The translations under genes and the position numbers were made by a program. DNA of 64,000 nucleotides from Rhizodiscina lignyota (taxonomy: Eukaryota; Ascomycota; Dothideomycetes; Aulographales; Rhizodiscinaceae): assembly GCA_010015805.1 (NCBI GenBank), contig ML978133.1, positions 1 to 64,000 of the forward strand, given 5' to 3'. The notes below the pieces were generated by a model that saw nothing but the letters and a program-made list of their open reading frames with translations, did not search any database and was not told the DNA's origin. Of the stretch, positions 1 through 10,185 are shown one piece after another. The stretch's first letter is position 1. Every line of letters starts with the position of its first letter.

Positions 1-1
1 G

Positions 2-540
2 GAGACAGGATGTCTCGTATATTGTGAAGAGGCCTTTTCTCTGGCCCTCGATGTCAACTTCATTGCATCCATCTACAGTTCAATACTGCCCGTGCAAGCT
101 GCTCTCTTATTTGAACAGCACCACCAGAAACTCTGCCGCAAGCGTTACTCCCCTGCAATTCGGATTTGACATCCAAGATATCAAGCGATCGGACTGACAA
201 CTTCCCCGTTTCAGACCATCGCCATCTACCAGCTTGACAAAGCAGTCGCATCGCCGGAATACAATCCGACCCTCCCTGCCGAATTTAACGCCCTTGGGCA
301 GGGTTTGAGTGATACTCCGAGCTAGTTCACCGTGTTGACTCCGGTAGGTATCGAATTTATGACAAATGCGACGCAGAGAGTATGGGCTGGCTATGATCGT
401 CGCATCGAGTTGGCCGTGGATATTGGCGTTGGACTGGGCGTGCCGCTGTTGGTAAGGTTGACAGCGGGCTTGACGTGGTGTTGCGCTAGGCGAGGTATTG
501 GATGGCGGAGGATCCTGAGGAAACTATGGTTTTGCAAGTA
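2..540 (+). other. possible 3' exons of a gene entering from the left
   Basis: Two short open stretches look protein-like. Positions 2-169 read as a mixed polar and hydrophobic segment ending in a stop. Positions 350-540 contain an N-glycosylation-like NAT followed by a hydrophobic stretch (AVDIGVGLGVPLLV, about 413-457) and basic residues, as in the end of a single-pass membrane protein. No family is recognised and the exon joins cannot be fixed without sequence to the left. Chance open frames remain possible. Confidence 0.2.
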
Positions 541-2589
541 AGCGAGCCGTTCATATTACTACAGTGAGGCTGTGAGGGAGTTATGAGACCTATGGAAGAG
601 GCCACAAGTGTGAGATGCGGTGACACTGGGAGTTCCAGTTCTGATTCAGTATGATACCAGAGAAATGCAGAGAGAGCTGAAGAGGATATGATGAATTCGA
701 AATCAAACGTTTCGTTGAACTTTTGATATTCGAATGACATCCTGTTTCCACTTATCCGCGGAATATCGGAAGAAACGAATCGGGAAGACACCAAATACAT
801 GGGTCTATTGAATATCTCTTTTGGAACTTGGAATCATGCTCTATAATCGTCTCAGTCGTGGAAGAAGTTCACATCATGATGCTTCTGATGTTATGGTCAT
901 GCCTTGTGATCTTGGATGACACCGTCACGATGCCTGAGCCGGAAGAACGGCACAGAAATGTCGAGTTTAAATGCAATTATAGTTGAAGATAACTACAATA
1001 GAGATCAGAAGACTTTAAATGAAACTCTGGGGTCGATGTTTTTCCTGTGAGCTTCTGGGACTGAATTTGGCACCGTTGAGGTCAAATGACAGACCCCAAG
1101 AGCCCGTGCAACGGCCGCGACGGCCGCAACAACCGGAAGGGAAAATTCCCCTCGTGAAAGTGGAAACAGTCCTATCAGAAGCAGAAAAAGAAGGCTGACG
1201 GCTTGAAATTCACTTTGAAAAGCCTGAGACGAAGACATTGCCGACTTTGACGCTCGTGCTCTTTTCTGTTGAGCCATCGGACTGTATTTATGACAGCCCC
1301 GACTAGGCGAGATGTCTCTGATGGATGCAGCCAAGCATAGAGATCGTATCTTTTGCAAGAGAGAATTGGGCAAGTGTTCCGTCAAATTTCATAGATCATA
1401 CCGGTAGTGATGAACTATTTCCCGGCGAAGAGAGAATTCCACCAGTGGTGGATTTAACTTACGGTGCATGGTTGATAACACCCATACTCCTTAACTCCAC
1501 TGCCCAAGAGCGGTATATGATCAGTCAGCCAGCAGTAATATGCCATGCCTTTGTCATCCCTGCTTCACCCATCTCTACCCGCACTGGTGGGGTGAAGAGT
1601 CGTTGGAGAGGTGCGGAACCTAACCTTTCTGGCATTGGTCTGTCGAATTGTGCTGAAGGAACGTTGTTTTCGCAAGTCAATTTCAGGGATGTCCCTCAGA
1701 TCAAGCATGCAATATTGCCTGAGGAACGACCAGGCTATCACCGCCAGACCGCCGAAGCTTGTCGGAAGCACAAGCGCATCCATCGGGCGGACCGTATGAA
1801 AAGGCGTCGCATCGCTCCCATAGTCCTTCTCTTTCATTTCGTCCGCCGTCTTTCTCTCTTCGGGCCTCTGGTGGAAGCGATTGAAAATCCACAACTTTAA
1901 GATCTGACAGGGACACCATCTGACTCGACACAGCCTTACGGAACCTGCGAACGAGCGGCAGATCGCCCACGCGACCGAGTCAGGGTTCCTTGAGCACGAG
2001 AGGGAATCCGAGGCTCGAATAATCCTGCACGCGCCACAACGTCATCACTCGTGAAGGATTTGAGCAGAGAATAGACGACATTCGCAAGAACAGCTGGAGG
2101 CCAGCATTCTGGGAGCGTCGAACAGAGTCAATTGAGTTCCGGCCGAACAGATTATAAAGGGACTAGTTGCCGCGGAATTTTCAGTGCAACAAGAAGCCGC
2201 AGCACTAAAAATTAAGTAAACAACCCCGTGTACGGACACTCCGAGGCTCGCTCTTCCCTGCTAGTCGTAACGCCGAACGTAGCCTTGACGCCATCTTGCC
2301 GACCTCCCGTCGGCGCGAGCAAGAGCGAAGCTTTCGCTATCTCCATCCCAACGAGAAAGATTTGCAAAGGATCTGGTGACGTAGGGATTCGCTCCACAAT
2401 TTTCTTCATCGATATTATACGCGTCGTCTGCCACCACTGTCGTGCCTCAATTCCGTCTCGCCTGTGGCACCACTCTCTCCAGCTTTACAACCACTGCTAT
2501 AATAGCGCTCTAAATACCAACATCGACTAATAAACATCCACATCCGCTCTCTACACGCCACTATATAAGAGCATACACCAACCGCCAGC
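541..2589. other. intergenic region upstream of the MFS gene
   Basis: About 2 kb without a supportable gene. The longest open frame (1325-1900, plus, 191 codons from an ATG) has no recognisable domain and a shadow frame on the other strand, so I do not call it. The last part (about 2440-2589) is pyrimidine-rich and AT-richer and probably holds the promoter of the transporter. Confidence 0.5.
2562..2568 (+). promoter_or_regulatory. TATA-like box before the MFS gene
   Basis: TATATAA lies only 21 bp before the chosen ATG at 2590. If it is used, transcription would begin close to or after that ATG, which would favour the next in-frame methionine (2611). The site is seen; its use is inference. 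Confidence 0.3.
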
Positions 2590-4511
2590 ATGGACGACGC
2601 AGACAAATTCATGGCGGACGTGGAGCGCGATGCCTCACCAAAACGCGGCCCACCAGGTGTCGAGAGACCAGAACCCCTCGAGCAAGTCGAGTCGCGCGCA
2701 TCCTCAGCCTCCTCATCTTCCTTCGAATCGATCCGCGGCCAAAGAGTACAAAGAGAGCGGCTACCCTCGCAAACAATGTCGCGCGCCGCGACCCAACAAG
2801 ACAATATCTCCGGCCTCGAGCGCAATGCCACAGTCATGTCGCGTATCGAGACGCAACGCACACAGCACTCCCAAACCGTGGGTATGAGCATCAAGAGCCG
2901 GAAGAGCACAAAGCCGTTGCCGACAATGGGAAATGAGAAGCCATACCCTCCACCATTGCCAGAGCGAGAAGAGTACGTGGTCGAGTTCGATGGCGAGAAC
3001 GATCCGCTTCACGCTCAGAATTGGCCTATGAGAAAGAAGCTGGCGGTTGCTGCGATGCTGGGTTTCACAACGTTCGTAGCGGCGTTTGGCAGCAGTATTT
3101 TCTCGAGCGCGATCGGGGTGGTGAGTGTAAAATTTGGCGTTTCGGCGGAGGTGGGCACTCTTGGAGTATCGTTGTACGTCCTGGGTTTCGCGACAGGTCA
3201 GTATTGGATCCACTGTTGCATGGTAAATACAGAAGCTGATGTCCTACAGGTCCTATTCTTTGGGCTCCATTCTCCGAACTTTACGGCCGCCGATTACCCC
3301 TTCTTATCTCCACGTTTGGTTTTGGCGTCTTCTCGATCGGCGTGGCGGTTGGTAAAGATCTCCAAACCGTGCTCATCTGCCGCTTCTGGGCCGGTTTCTT
3401 CGGCGCCTGCCCGCTCGCTGTCGTTGCAGCCGTCTTCTCAGATATGTTCAACGCTCGAGTCCGTGGCTTGGCAATCACCGTCTTCTCTATCATGGTTTTC
3501 TCCGGTCCGCTCATGGCACCCTTCATTGGCGGCTTCATCACCACCAGCTACCTCGGCTGGCGCTGGACTGAGTACCTCGTCGCAATCATTGGCTTCTTCT
3601 GCTTCATCGTGAACCTCTTCTTCCTTGAAGAGACATATCCGCCCGTCATCCTCGTCTCAAAGGCTGCTGAACTCCGCCGCAGGACCAAGAACTGGGGCAT
3701 TCACGCTAAACAGGAGGAAATCGAAATCGATCTCCGCGAGCTCCTCGAGAAGAACTTCAGCCGTCCGCTGCGTATGCTTGTCACCGAGCCCATCGTTTTG
3801 CTCATCTCCATCTACATGGCATTCGTGTACGGACTGCTGTACCTCTTCCTCACCGCATATCCGATCGTCTTCCAACGGATCCACGGCATGAACCCGGGAG
3901 TCGGCGGTCTTCCCTTCTTCGGCATGATTACGGGCGAATTGCTAGCCGGCGTGATGATCGCGATCCGCCAACCAGGCTATCAGAAGAAACTCGCCGCCAA
4001 CAACGGCGTCCCGATTCCCGAGTGGCGTCTCCCCGAAGTCATTGCCGGTGGCGTTGCCTTCTCCGCCGGTTTGTTCTGGTTCGCGTGGACGGGCTGGAAA
4101 GAATCCATCCACTGGATCGTGCCCACTCTGTCTGGCCTGCTCACCGGCTTCGGCATCATGTCCATCTTCCTGCAGTCCCTCAACTACCTCGTCGACGCGT
4201 ATCTCTTCTTCGCCGCGTCTGCAATCGCAGCAAACACCTTCCTCCGATCGCTGTGTGGTGCTATCTTCCCGCTCTTCGCGACATACATGTTCGATGGCAT
4301 GGGCGTCCAGTGGGCGGGCACGCTGCTTGGCTGTGTCGCTGGCATCCTGGTCCCCGTACCAATATGGTTTTACCTTCGCGGTGGCAAGATCAGGGAGAAG
4401 AGTCAATTTGCGCCCACCTTTGGTCCGAAGCAGCCGTTGCAGGTGGAGAGCAATGGCGAGGCAGACGCCAATGGGCTAACGGGAGAGAAGAAGGGCGATA
4501 TGAATGTATAA
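2590..4511 (+). CDS. MFS transporter, drug:H+ antiporter (DHA1) type
   Basis: Predicted 622-residue integral membrane transporter of the major facilitator superfamily, probably a plasma-membrane proton antiporter exporting drugs or polyamines. Two exons, 2590-3196 and 3250-4511; the 53-nt intron interrupts the Gly codon of GFATGPILWAPFSELYGRR, the conserved TM2 / loop 2-3 signature around residues 199-217. About 140 N-terminal residues are cytoplasmic, rich in Ser, Arg and Glu. They precede DPLHAQNWP, which is typical of the fungal Tpo1/Flr1-like branch. Twelve hydrophobic segments follow, with a long central loop (about 320-355) and a short polar tail. Removing the intron restores the family motif exactly. 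It is convergent with the secreted hydrolase downstream. The substrate cannot be read from sequence; no biosynthetic cluster surrounds it. Confidence 0.93.
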
Positions 4512-4949
4512 TGAAAAGAACTGAAGGAACGAAAGCGGGTGTATTAATGTTTATAATGATGGCAAGGTGGTGTTAAGGTTCTGATGTGCATTGCTATTGG
4601 ATTATTGGTGCTGATGTGGACGTGTAAGCAATTCCGTCAGCACAGATCAATGAGATTCTCACAAGCGAGCGTTTGGCTGTTTGGACTTTTGAACAGTTGA
4701 GAAAGGATATTTGATGCTCGCATTTACGATTATCATCTTGAGAAGATTGTATTACTGCGAATTGAAAGACGTGCGGTCGCAAATCAGCCTGCTTCAGGGT
4801 TGAGTGGCACCGCATCGTCATTTCCTGAGAAATTCAGAGATTTGCTATTCACGGAACTCAATGCTTTCTGTGACATTTCATTGGAGCTAAAGGTTACAAT
4901 ATAATGTGTAAAATGCAGAAATCAATCCATTTACAAGAAAACGAATGCC
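4512..4949. other. convergent intergenic region
   Basis: About 440 bp between the stop codons of the MFS gene and the hydrolase. AT-richer than its neighbours and without a gene I can support; it should hold both 3' ends. Confidence 0.5.
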
Positions 4950-6752
4950 CTACGCGGACTTCTTCAGCGTCGTCCGCCAAGCAGGCAGGTCAACCGTCTC
5001 AGCCTTTCCATCGCAATCGACATGGAAGACCAAGTAGTGCGTCGCAATGCCGCCATATTGCTGGGCATCCACACCTATCCAGTCCCCGTCCACAAATGTG
5101 GAGAAGAGGCCACTGACCGCTTTGTTTCCGCTTGGCGGGTCGGCAGTATTGACCAACCTGAACGCCATCTTGCCAGTTTCGGGAGCTTGAATCGAAGGGA
5201 CAGCTCGGAGAGAGAGGAACGATGAAAAAATACCATCTGGTGCAATAAGGTCGGTGCCGTTGCTTATCCAAGACGTTATCGCCAGGCCTGGTGCAGCACC
5301 CTCCGTCTTGTTTACAGTCAGAGTCAACGAGGAGTTCAGCCCTTCCACGGTGGAAGTGTACTCTCCCGCGTAGTTGCTCCCAACTTCAGCCATAGCCTGC
5401 TCTGTGATAGCGGGGAGGATGGAGTCTGTGACGGTGTCCGCAATCGTTGTGATGATGTCCAAGATACCCGTGTAGGTACTGGCACCAAGGATGCTGAAAC
5501 CGGCGTCATAGTCTGGCAACAGGACGAACCAACTGCTGTAAGCGCCCGACTGGCCAGACTTAGTGTAGAGATCGGTAACTACACCATTGGGGTGCACGTA
5601 GCGCATGATCTCCCAAGGTCGCCCCACAGAGTAGTGTATGTCTGCTGTGTGCGAAAAGGGCTTCAGCCACCTGCGCGTCTGGGCGTCCGACATGAGTTTC
5701 GAGTCGAGGATTCCGAGTCCCAGCTTTGCAAGGTCCGAAGTCGTTGATAGCAGTCCTCCAGTGGCAACATTGATCCCGGCATCAATGTCGAAATTTGTAT
5801 AGTCGCCCGGAATTACGGAGCGATACCACAACGATTCAGGAGGGGTAGACGAATTGGAGGATGACATGCCAAGGGGACCGAAGATGCTCTCCTGGTACAG
5901 TTGGGTCATATTTTTGCCAGTGAGGTGGGATATGGCAAGGCCGAGTGAGGCAAAGCCGTTGTCTGAATATCCTGGGCTTGTAAATGGCAAGAAGCTTGGA
6001 TGTCGGTCCTCGAGGCCCGCGATCCACTGAGATTCCCCACAAGTGGGTACTAAACATGGTGGAAACGCCAGTGGATCATTTGTAGGTACGGGTGGAAACC
6101 CTTCCTCAATGAGGTCTGGGACAGCCTGCTTGTCACCACCCAAGACCAGCTCGATTTCAGCTGTTGCTAGAAGGTCGCTCTCAGGCCAGGCGTCGCGTGG
6201 AACTCCTCCAATTTGAGCCGAGAGAGCGAGGGGGGTGATCTTATCCCATTCAACTGTGTATACAGGGTCCTTCTCTCCCGGGTTCTTCTTGGAATAGTCG
6301 CGAAGCGCAGGGACGATGTCAGAAAGAGGGCGACTCCAATCCGTCTCGTTCAAATTCAGGAGGCCTGCCAGGACGGTGAAGACCTTTGTGACGCTAGCAA
6401 TGCGGTAAATGCTGTCTGAATCTACCTTGTGGGTGCCGTTTGCTGCATTCGCGACCTCGGGAGACGTGTAGTGGAATTGAAGGTCCGTGGCAGCTGGATC
6501 GTGTAGCGAGAACATGCCAACTGAAAAAGTCACGTTCCACATTGAAGAGATGCCATCTGAAACAGTCGTGCTTTTGTTGCCACTATCGATGTATTTCTGA
6601 AGCACTGCGGTGGTATTCTTCCATGCCGCAGGAATCAGGCTTTTCTTGCTGGTGAGGTCGTGGGGTGCAGGGTAGCTTGGTCCTGTGAAGTCGGCAAGGA
6701 CAGATGCGAGGGTTAATGGGACAAGAAAGAGAGTATGAAGTGAAAGTCGCAT
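4950..6752 (-). CDS. secreted beta-lactamase-like serine hydrolase
   Basis: Single-exon gene for 600 residues, starting at the ATG at 6752; the 16 codons upstream have no ATG of their own. The N terminus is a classical signal peptide (MRLSLHTLFLVPLTLASVLA), and several N-x-S/T sites follow, so secretion is expected. The fold is the class C beta-lactamase / DD-peptidase (AmpC, LACTB-like) family. The SxxK nucleophile motif is SVTK (about residues 120-123). The second motif reads YSD (about 262-264) where the family usually has Y-x-N, and a KSG stretch (about 400) sits where the KTG/HTG motif is expected. Fungal members hydrolyse or transfer esters and amides; the substrate is unknown. The C-terminal 180 residues form the beta-rich extension found in many fungal members. 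It is convergent with the MFS gene. Confidence 0.9.
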   Translation of the reverse strand: MRLSLHTLFLVPLTLASVLADFTGPSYPAPHDLTSKKSLIPAAWKNTTAVLQKYIDSGNKSTTVSDGISSMWNVTFSVGMFSLHDPAATDLQFHYTSPEVANAANGTHKVDSDSIYRIASVTKVFTVLAGLLNLNETDWSRPLSDIVPALRDYSKKNPGEKDPVYTVEWDKITPLALSAQIGGVPRDAWPESDLLATAEIELVLGGDKQAVPDLIEEGFPPVPTNDPLAFPPCLVPTCGESQWIAGLEDRHPSFLPFTSPGYSDNGFASLGLAISHLTGKNMTQLYQESIFGPLGMSSSNSSTPPESLWYRSVIPGDYTNFDIDAGINVATGGLLSTTSDLAKLGLGILDSKLMSDAQTRRWLKPFSHTADIHYSVGRPWEIMRYVHPNGVVTDLYTKSGQSGAYSSWFVLLPDYDAGFSILGASTYTGILDIITTIADTVTDSILPAITEQAMAEVGSNYAGEYTSTVEGLNSSLTLTVNKTEGAAPGLAITSWISNGTDLIAPDGIFSSFLSLRAVPSIQAPETGKMAFRLVNTADPPSGNKAVSGLFSTFVDGDWIGVDAQQYGGIATHYLVFHVDCDGKAETVDLPAWRTTLKKSA

Positions 6753-7889
6753 CTTGGAGACTTTGAGATTGATGTGTATGAGGAAGATTATGAAGCTCAA
6801 TGTCTTCCACTATACCCAAGTGCTGGACATGCTCTCATTTATGTACCTACTTTACATTAACTGCAGAGCCTCCACGAACTTGGAGGGGAAAATCGAGCGC
6901 TGTGCGGCGAATGACGAAATGGCTGTGCGCTGCAACCCACTTGACGCCAGGAATCCGCCTTGAAGCACCATCGCGCTGTGCTGTGCACAGCTTGAGGAAG
7001 TCTTGACGGAGCAAAACGAAGCGCTGTATGATGAAAGCGAGGTCAAAACGTGGCTTAGTGTGTGCTCGCGCTAACCCTGATTTGGTCGTATGAAGCGCTC
7101 CGTATTTTGACGGCTTGGCCACCCCCCTGCGAAATGGATTGTCGTTTCGTTCCTACGCTCGTATTTTGATCCTCTTGTCTGCAATGTCCACAGCCACAGA
7201 TCGTTAAATGACGATGAAGGCAGTAGGCACTGAAAGATCTTCAGCCCTATATCAAGAGTCTCTCCGCTACGGACGAAAGCCATTGTCGACAAGGCACTCC
7301 GCACAGCTCATTAACTACCTAATTGGAAAGATCATCATCAAGTTCCTGGGTATGCAGTTAATCCGAGAAGAGTTAAGCCCGCGTGCTTGTATTCGTGGAG
7401 CTTCTAATAATACTCATTCAGTACTGTGTTGACTTGCCAGCGGCGAGAACGATCCTTAAGCTTCTCCAGCCTTATCTTTTATTCAATTTTGATGGCGATT
7501 CGACGGAAATGTACCAGAATACTCCTCCATCCACACTTTTGAGTCCAGAATGCGGTAGCGTGAACCTTCATGGTCGAGCTTCGAGCGTGGTTCGTTTGCG
7601 TCCATTGTGAAAAGGGCCTCCGGAGCCAGGCTTCGATTGTCTCGTTCTGTTTTCTTCACATCCTCAAACTGCAGTACTTTGAAGGCTCACACAGCATTTG
7701 AATATGTCATATTAATGTAGGTACTACACAAGTACCTCTGCAAACACGTTCCAGTATCATCCATTGCGGATACCAGTAAGCAAATCCTGTGGGAAAGAAG
7801 TTAGCAGGTCCCCTGGCCACTCCCCTTTCCATGGAGCTTGTGAAGAATTGAATAAAGAGCTTGAGCGTACATACCTTTCTCGTCTCCTT
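6753..7889. other. intergenic region
   Basis: About 1.1 kb holding the hydrolase promoter (right after 6752) and the 3' side of the Cys/His-cluster gene. On the minus strand a good donor-like site (GGTATGTACG, 7866-7875) lies just past that gene's stop, which could mark a 3' UTR intron. Open frames here are short and unlike any family. Confidence 0.4.
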
Positions 7890-8306
7890 TCACTTTTCGG
7901 TCACTTGCTTGCCCGGGTACTTATCGCATTGAGTCTTGAGGTGATGAAGCAATCGCCACTGAGGGAACATCCTTCCTTTGCCAAAGTACTTTCCCCAGAC
8001 GGGTGGAGGATCCGGGAGGTGAGTGCGGCACTTGGGACAAATCTTGCGTGCATTGTCGACAAGTTTCTCGTGTACTTCCACACACCGCTTCTCATGCTGG
8101 CGAGGCTTCGTCCAGGTTCCGAACTCTCCGCATCCAACACAAAGCTGTACCAAGTGGCCCTGCAGATGGTTGAATCCAGAATAATCGGACTTGAGAGTTT
8201 CGGTGCAGCACGGGCAGGTTGCTGTAGGGAAATAGTAAGCAGGCTTGCTGGTCTTCTTCGCCTTCGTCTTTCCGCCTCCACCTTCCTTGTCTTTGCTCGC
8301 GTCCAT
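7890..8306 (-). CDS. small protein with three Cys/His zinc-binding clusters
   Basis: 138 residues from the ATG at 8306. A basic, Gly/Lys-rich N terminus (residues 5-21) is followed by three evenly spaced clusters: C31-x2-C34-x12-H47-x3-H51, C56-x2-C59-x11-H71-x3-C75, and C90-x2-C93-x27-H121-x5-C127. The first resembles a C2H2 finger and the other two are CCHC-like. The regular spacing and the absence of stops argue that it is a real nuclear or zinc-binding protein, but I recognise no named family and make no functional claim. The start could lie upstream through an unseen exon. No related neighbour is present. Confidence 0.6.
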   Translation of the reverse strand: MDASKDKEGGGGKTKAKKTSKPAYYFPTATCPCCTETLKSDYSGFNHLQGHLVQLCVGCGEFGTWTKPRQHEKRCVEVHEKLVDNARKICPKCRTHLPDPPPVWGKYFGKGRMFPQWRLLHHLKTQCDKYPGKQVTEK

Positions 8307-8741
8307 CTCGAAATGCAGCACCTCAGGAGGAAGGTGGTGTTTTCCTGGAGTGCATTGTTTGAAAGAGAAATCTACACGGGAGAAAAAAAAGCTATAAACA
8401 TTGTGCGGTGCTGACGTCTGTGGCGTTGGCTAACACTACCTAACACTACCTAACACTTCCATCACTGCTCGTAATTTCCCATATTCACGTGCCCTGGGTG
8501 TGTGCTTGGTCAATGCTGCAAGCACTTCACTTGCCTCCCTACAGCATGGTTTCACTTGCTCGTTGCTCATAGTTACGGCCAACCTCGCACCGCACTCGCG
8601 GATGCCCTCACGCGGAAATGCCTCAACGTGCATAGCGAGCTGGTGGAGGAGCCGGTCGTCTCAGCAGCACACTCAGTTTACTCTTCATAATCGCGAGGGT
8701 AACAAACTTATCATCCACCGCGCGACCTGTAACGCTGAATG

Positions 8742-9090
8742 GCGAGTAGCTCTTATACTTCAAAGTAAGTGAGACTATCTCTGAAAGTTTAGGCCTACGT
8801 TCTTTGGGGTGTATATCAAAGAAACAGAGACTACCTCTGAAGGTTTAGTTCTGCGTTCTTTGGAGTGTATACGATAAAACCAACAGCGTTGGAAACTTCA
8901 ATGTTTTATTAACCATCGAGGCTATACGCTATAGCGGCTGGGCAAGCTGAAATATCCTAGGACGAGTAGCTCTTATAGCTCAAGGCTAGTGAGTGCATAT
9001 GTAAAATGGCAGTCCTACGTGCTTTAGAGTATATATAACTTATGACAAACTGATAGAAAACTTCAACACTTCATTAATTAGAGAGGCTCC
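8742..9090 (+). repeat. diverged direct repeat, about 220-bp period, with nested duplication
   Basis: CGAGTAGCTCTTATA occurs at 8743-8757 and again at 8963-8977. Within the first copy a block of about 45 bp is itself doubled (8771-8815 and 8827-8871), and a third, more diverged version lies at 8991-9035. The ends also match: AAACTTCAATGTTTTATTAA at 8893-8912 against AAACTTCAACACTTCATTAA at 9058-9077. Most differences among the copies are transitions. No terminal inverted repeats or coding potential are visible. Confidence 0.7.
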
Positions 9091-9624
9091 ACCTCATAGT
9101 TATTCAGAGACTTGAAACTTGTGGTAAACCATTTCATCATCCTCGAGAACGCCCGTGTCACCAGTTGTCATCTTCAAGTATGGGGGAGGAGGGTCCTACG
9201 CGGTGCTCGGGTCTGGGTACTTCTTTTCCATTTTGACTTGATGTCGAGTGACTCGCTGGCACGCTGGTCCTGGACTCGCAAGTTGAGATGATTCGCTTCC
9301 ACTGCTGCTAAGTGGTGAAGATTCATGATGATATAGCCCTCAAACTAATGTAAGAAGAGGAAAAAGATTTGGGATGAAGGCCAACCGTGAAGTTGTTGTG
9401 AGATGGAAGGTTGTTGCTTGCAGGGAAGCAGTTTATATGCGCGGACCATTCCGAAGCCTCCAAGGTGAGTCTAATCAGCCGGATAAAAGAAAAGTTATTC
9501 ACGGGAGAGAAATGGCAAGTGGATAAATATATTTCATTGATTGCCGTGTTTGTTCTCGCGCTTGTACAACTCCTGAGCCCAGCCCAGCCACCACCGCCCA
9601 CCGCCATCTCCAGCACTCAGTTGT

Positions 9625-9963
9625 TCAACAGGTCGATATTTCGGCGGTGACTCTACTGAGCGATTTCATGTGTGTGATGGCAGGCTGGATGTTCCGGGGG
9701 AAGCGAACCTGGCTCGCCGACCGGTACAGAATGATGGGGACGTAGAGCTTTGTGATGAAGTGCACTGGTAGTGCAGTTATGCATGGCGCCACATGCCGAA
9801 GAGCGTTGGAGAATGGGAGGTCAAGTTCGTTCCTCTCGTAGAGCGTGGCCATGGCTTCGTCGTAGATTTGCGTGCACGCGCGAAGATGGCAAAAGCCGTG
9901 ACTCGGCAAAGGAGAGAACTGAAATGCTGCTGCCTCCAGCGGTTTTAGCTTAGAAGTGAGCAA
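9625..9963 (-). pseudogene. possible fragment of a 2EXR/F-box-like gene
   Basis: The minus-strand frame contains LRACTQIYDEAMATLYERNE, the pattern that follows the first conserved block in fungal 2EXR/F-box-like proteins (a residue stretch of the type L-R-x-C-R-Q-I-Y-x-E). The usual preceding block with LPAEIRLxIY is not visible upstream, and the frame lacks an ATG before the motif. It is either a decayed copy or the second exon of an unresolved gene. Two full relatives lie at 23.7 and 28.3 kb. Confidence 0.3.
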
Positions 9964-10185
9964 GACAGTGGATGTATGCTCTTATTGAGGAAAGTTTGGA
10001 AGCTCGAGCAACGAGTAAATCGCACACATTCTTCAGTGTGCCAGTCCAGGGCAATGGAATTGCCAGAAATCGCTAGGTAGTCCTGTCAAGCATATCAAAT
10101 AACGCCATCGCTATGCATACCATGTCCAAGTCCCGTAAATATGCACTCCATCGAATGCTGTCCATCGGCCATCAATATCACTTCA

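Larger units (their letters stand above)
8307..10185. other. gene-poor region with repeats
   Basis: About 1.9 kb with no confident gene. It holds a short tandem of CTAACACTAC-like units (about 8430-8457), the diverged direct repeats at 8742-9090, and a weak 2EXR-like fragment at 9625-9963 on the minus strand. The right end is the 3' flank of PRP31. Confidence 0.5.

Noticed and set aside
85-93. tRNA B-box-like GTTCAATAC
   Set aside because: No acceptor, D or anticodon stems around it; similar hits at 17384 and 47859 fail the consensus.
1325-1900. 191-codon frame from an ATG upstream of the MFS gene
   Set aside because: No recognisable domain, overlapping antisense frames, no supporting exon structure.
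2590-6752. Secondary-metabolite or detoxification cluster around the MFS transporter and hydrolase
   Set aside because: No PKS, NRPS, terpene cyclase, P450 or local regulator nearby; two convergent genes do not make a cluster.
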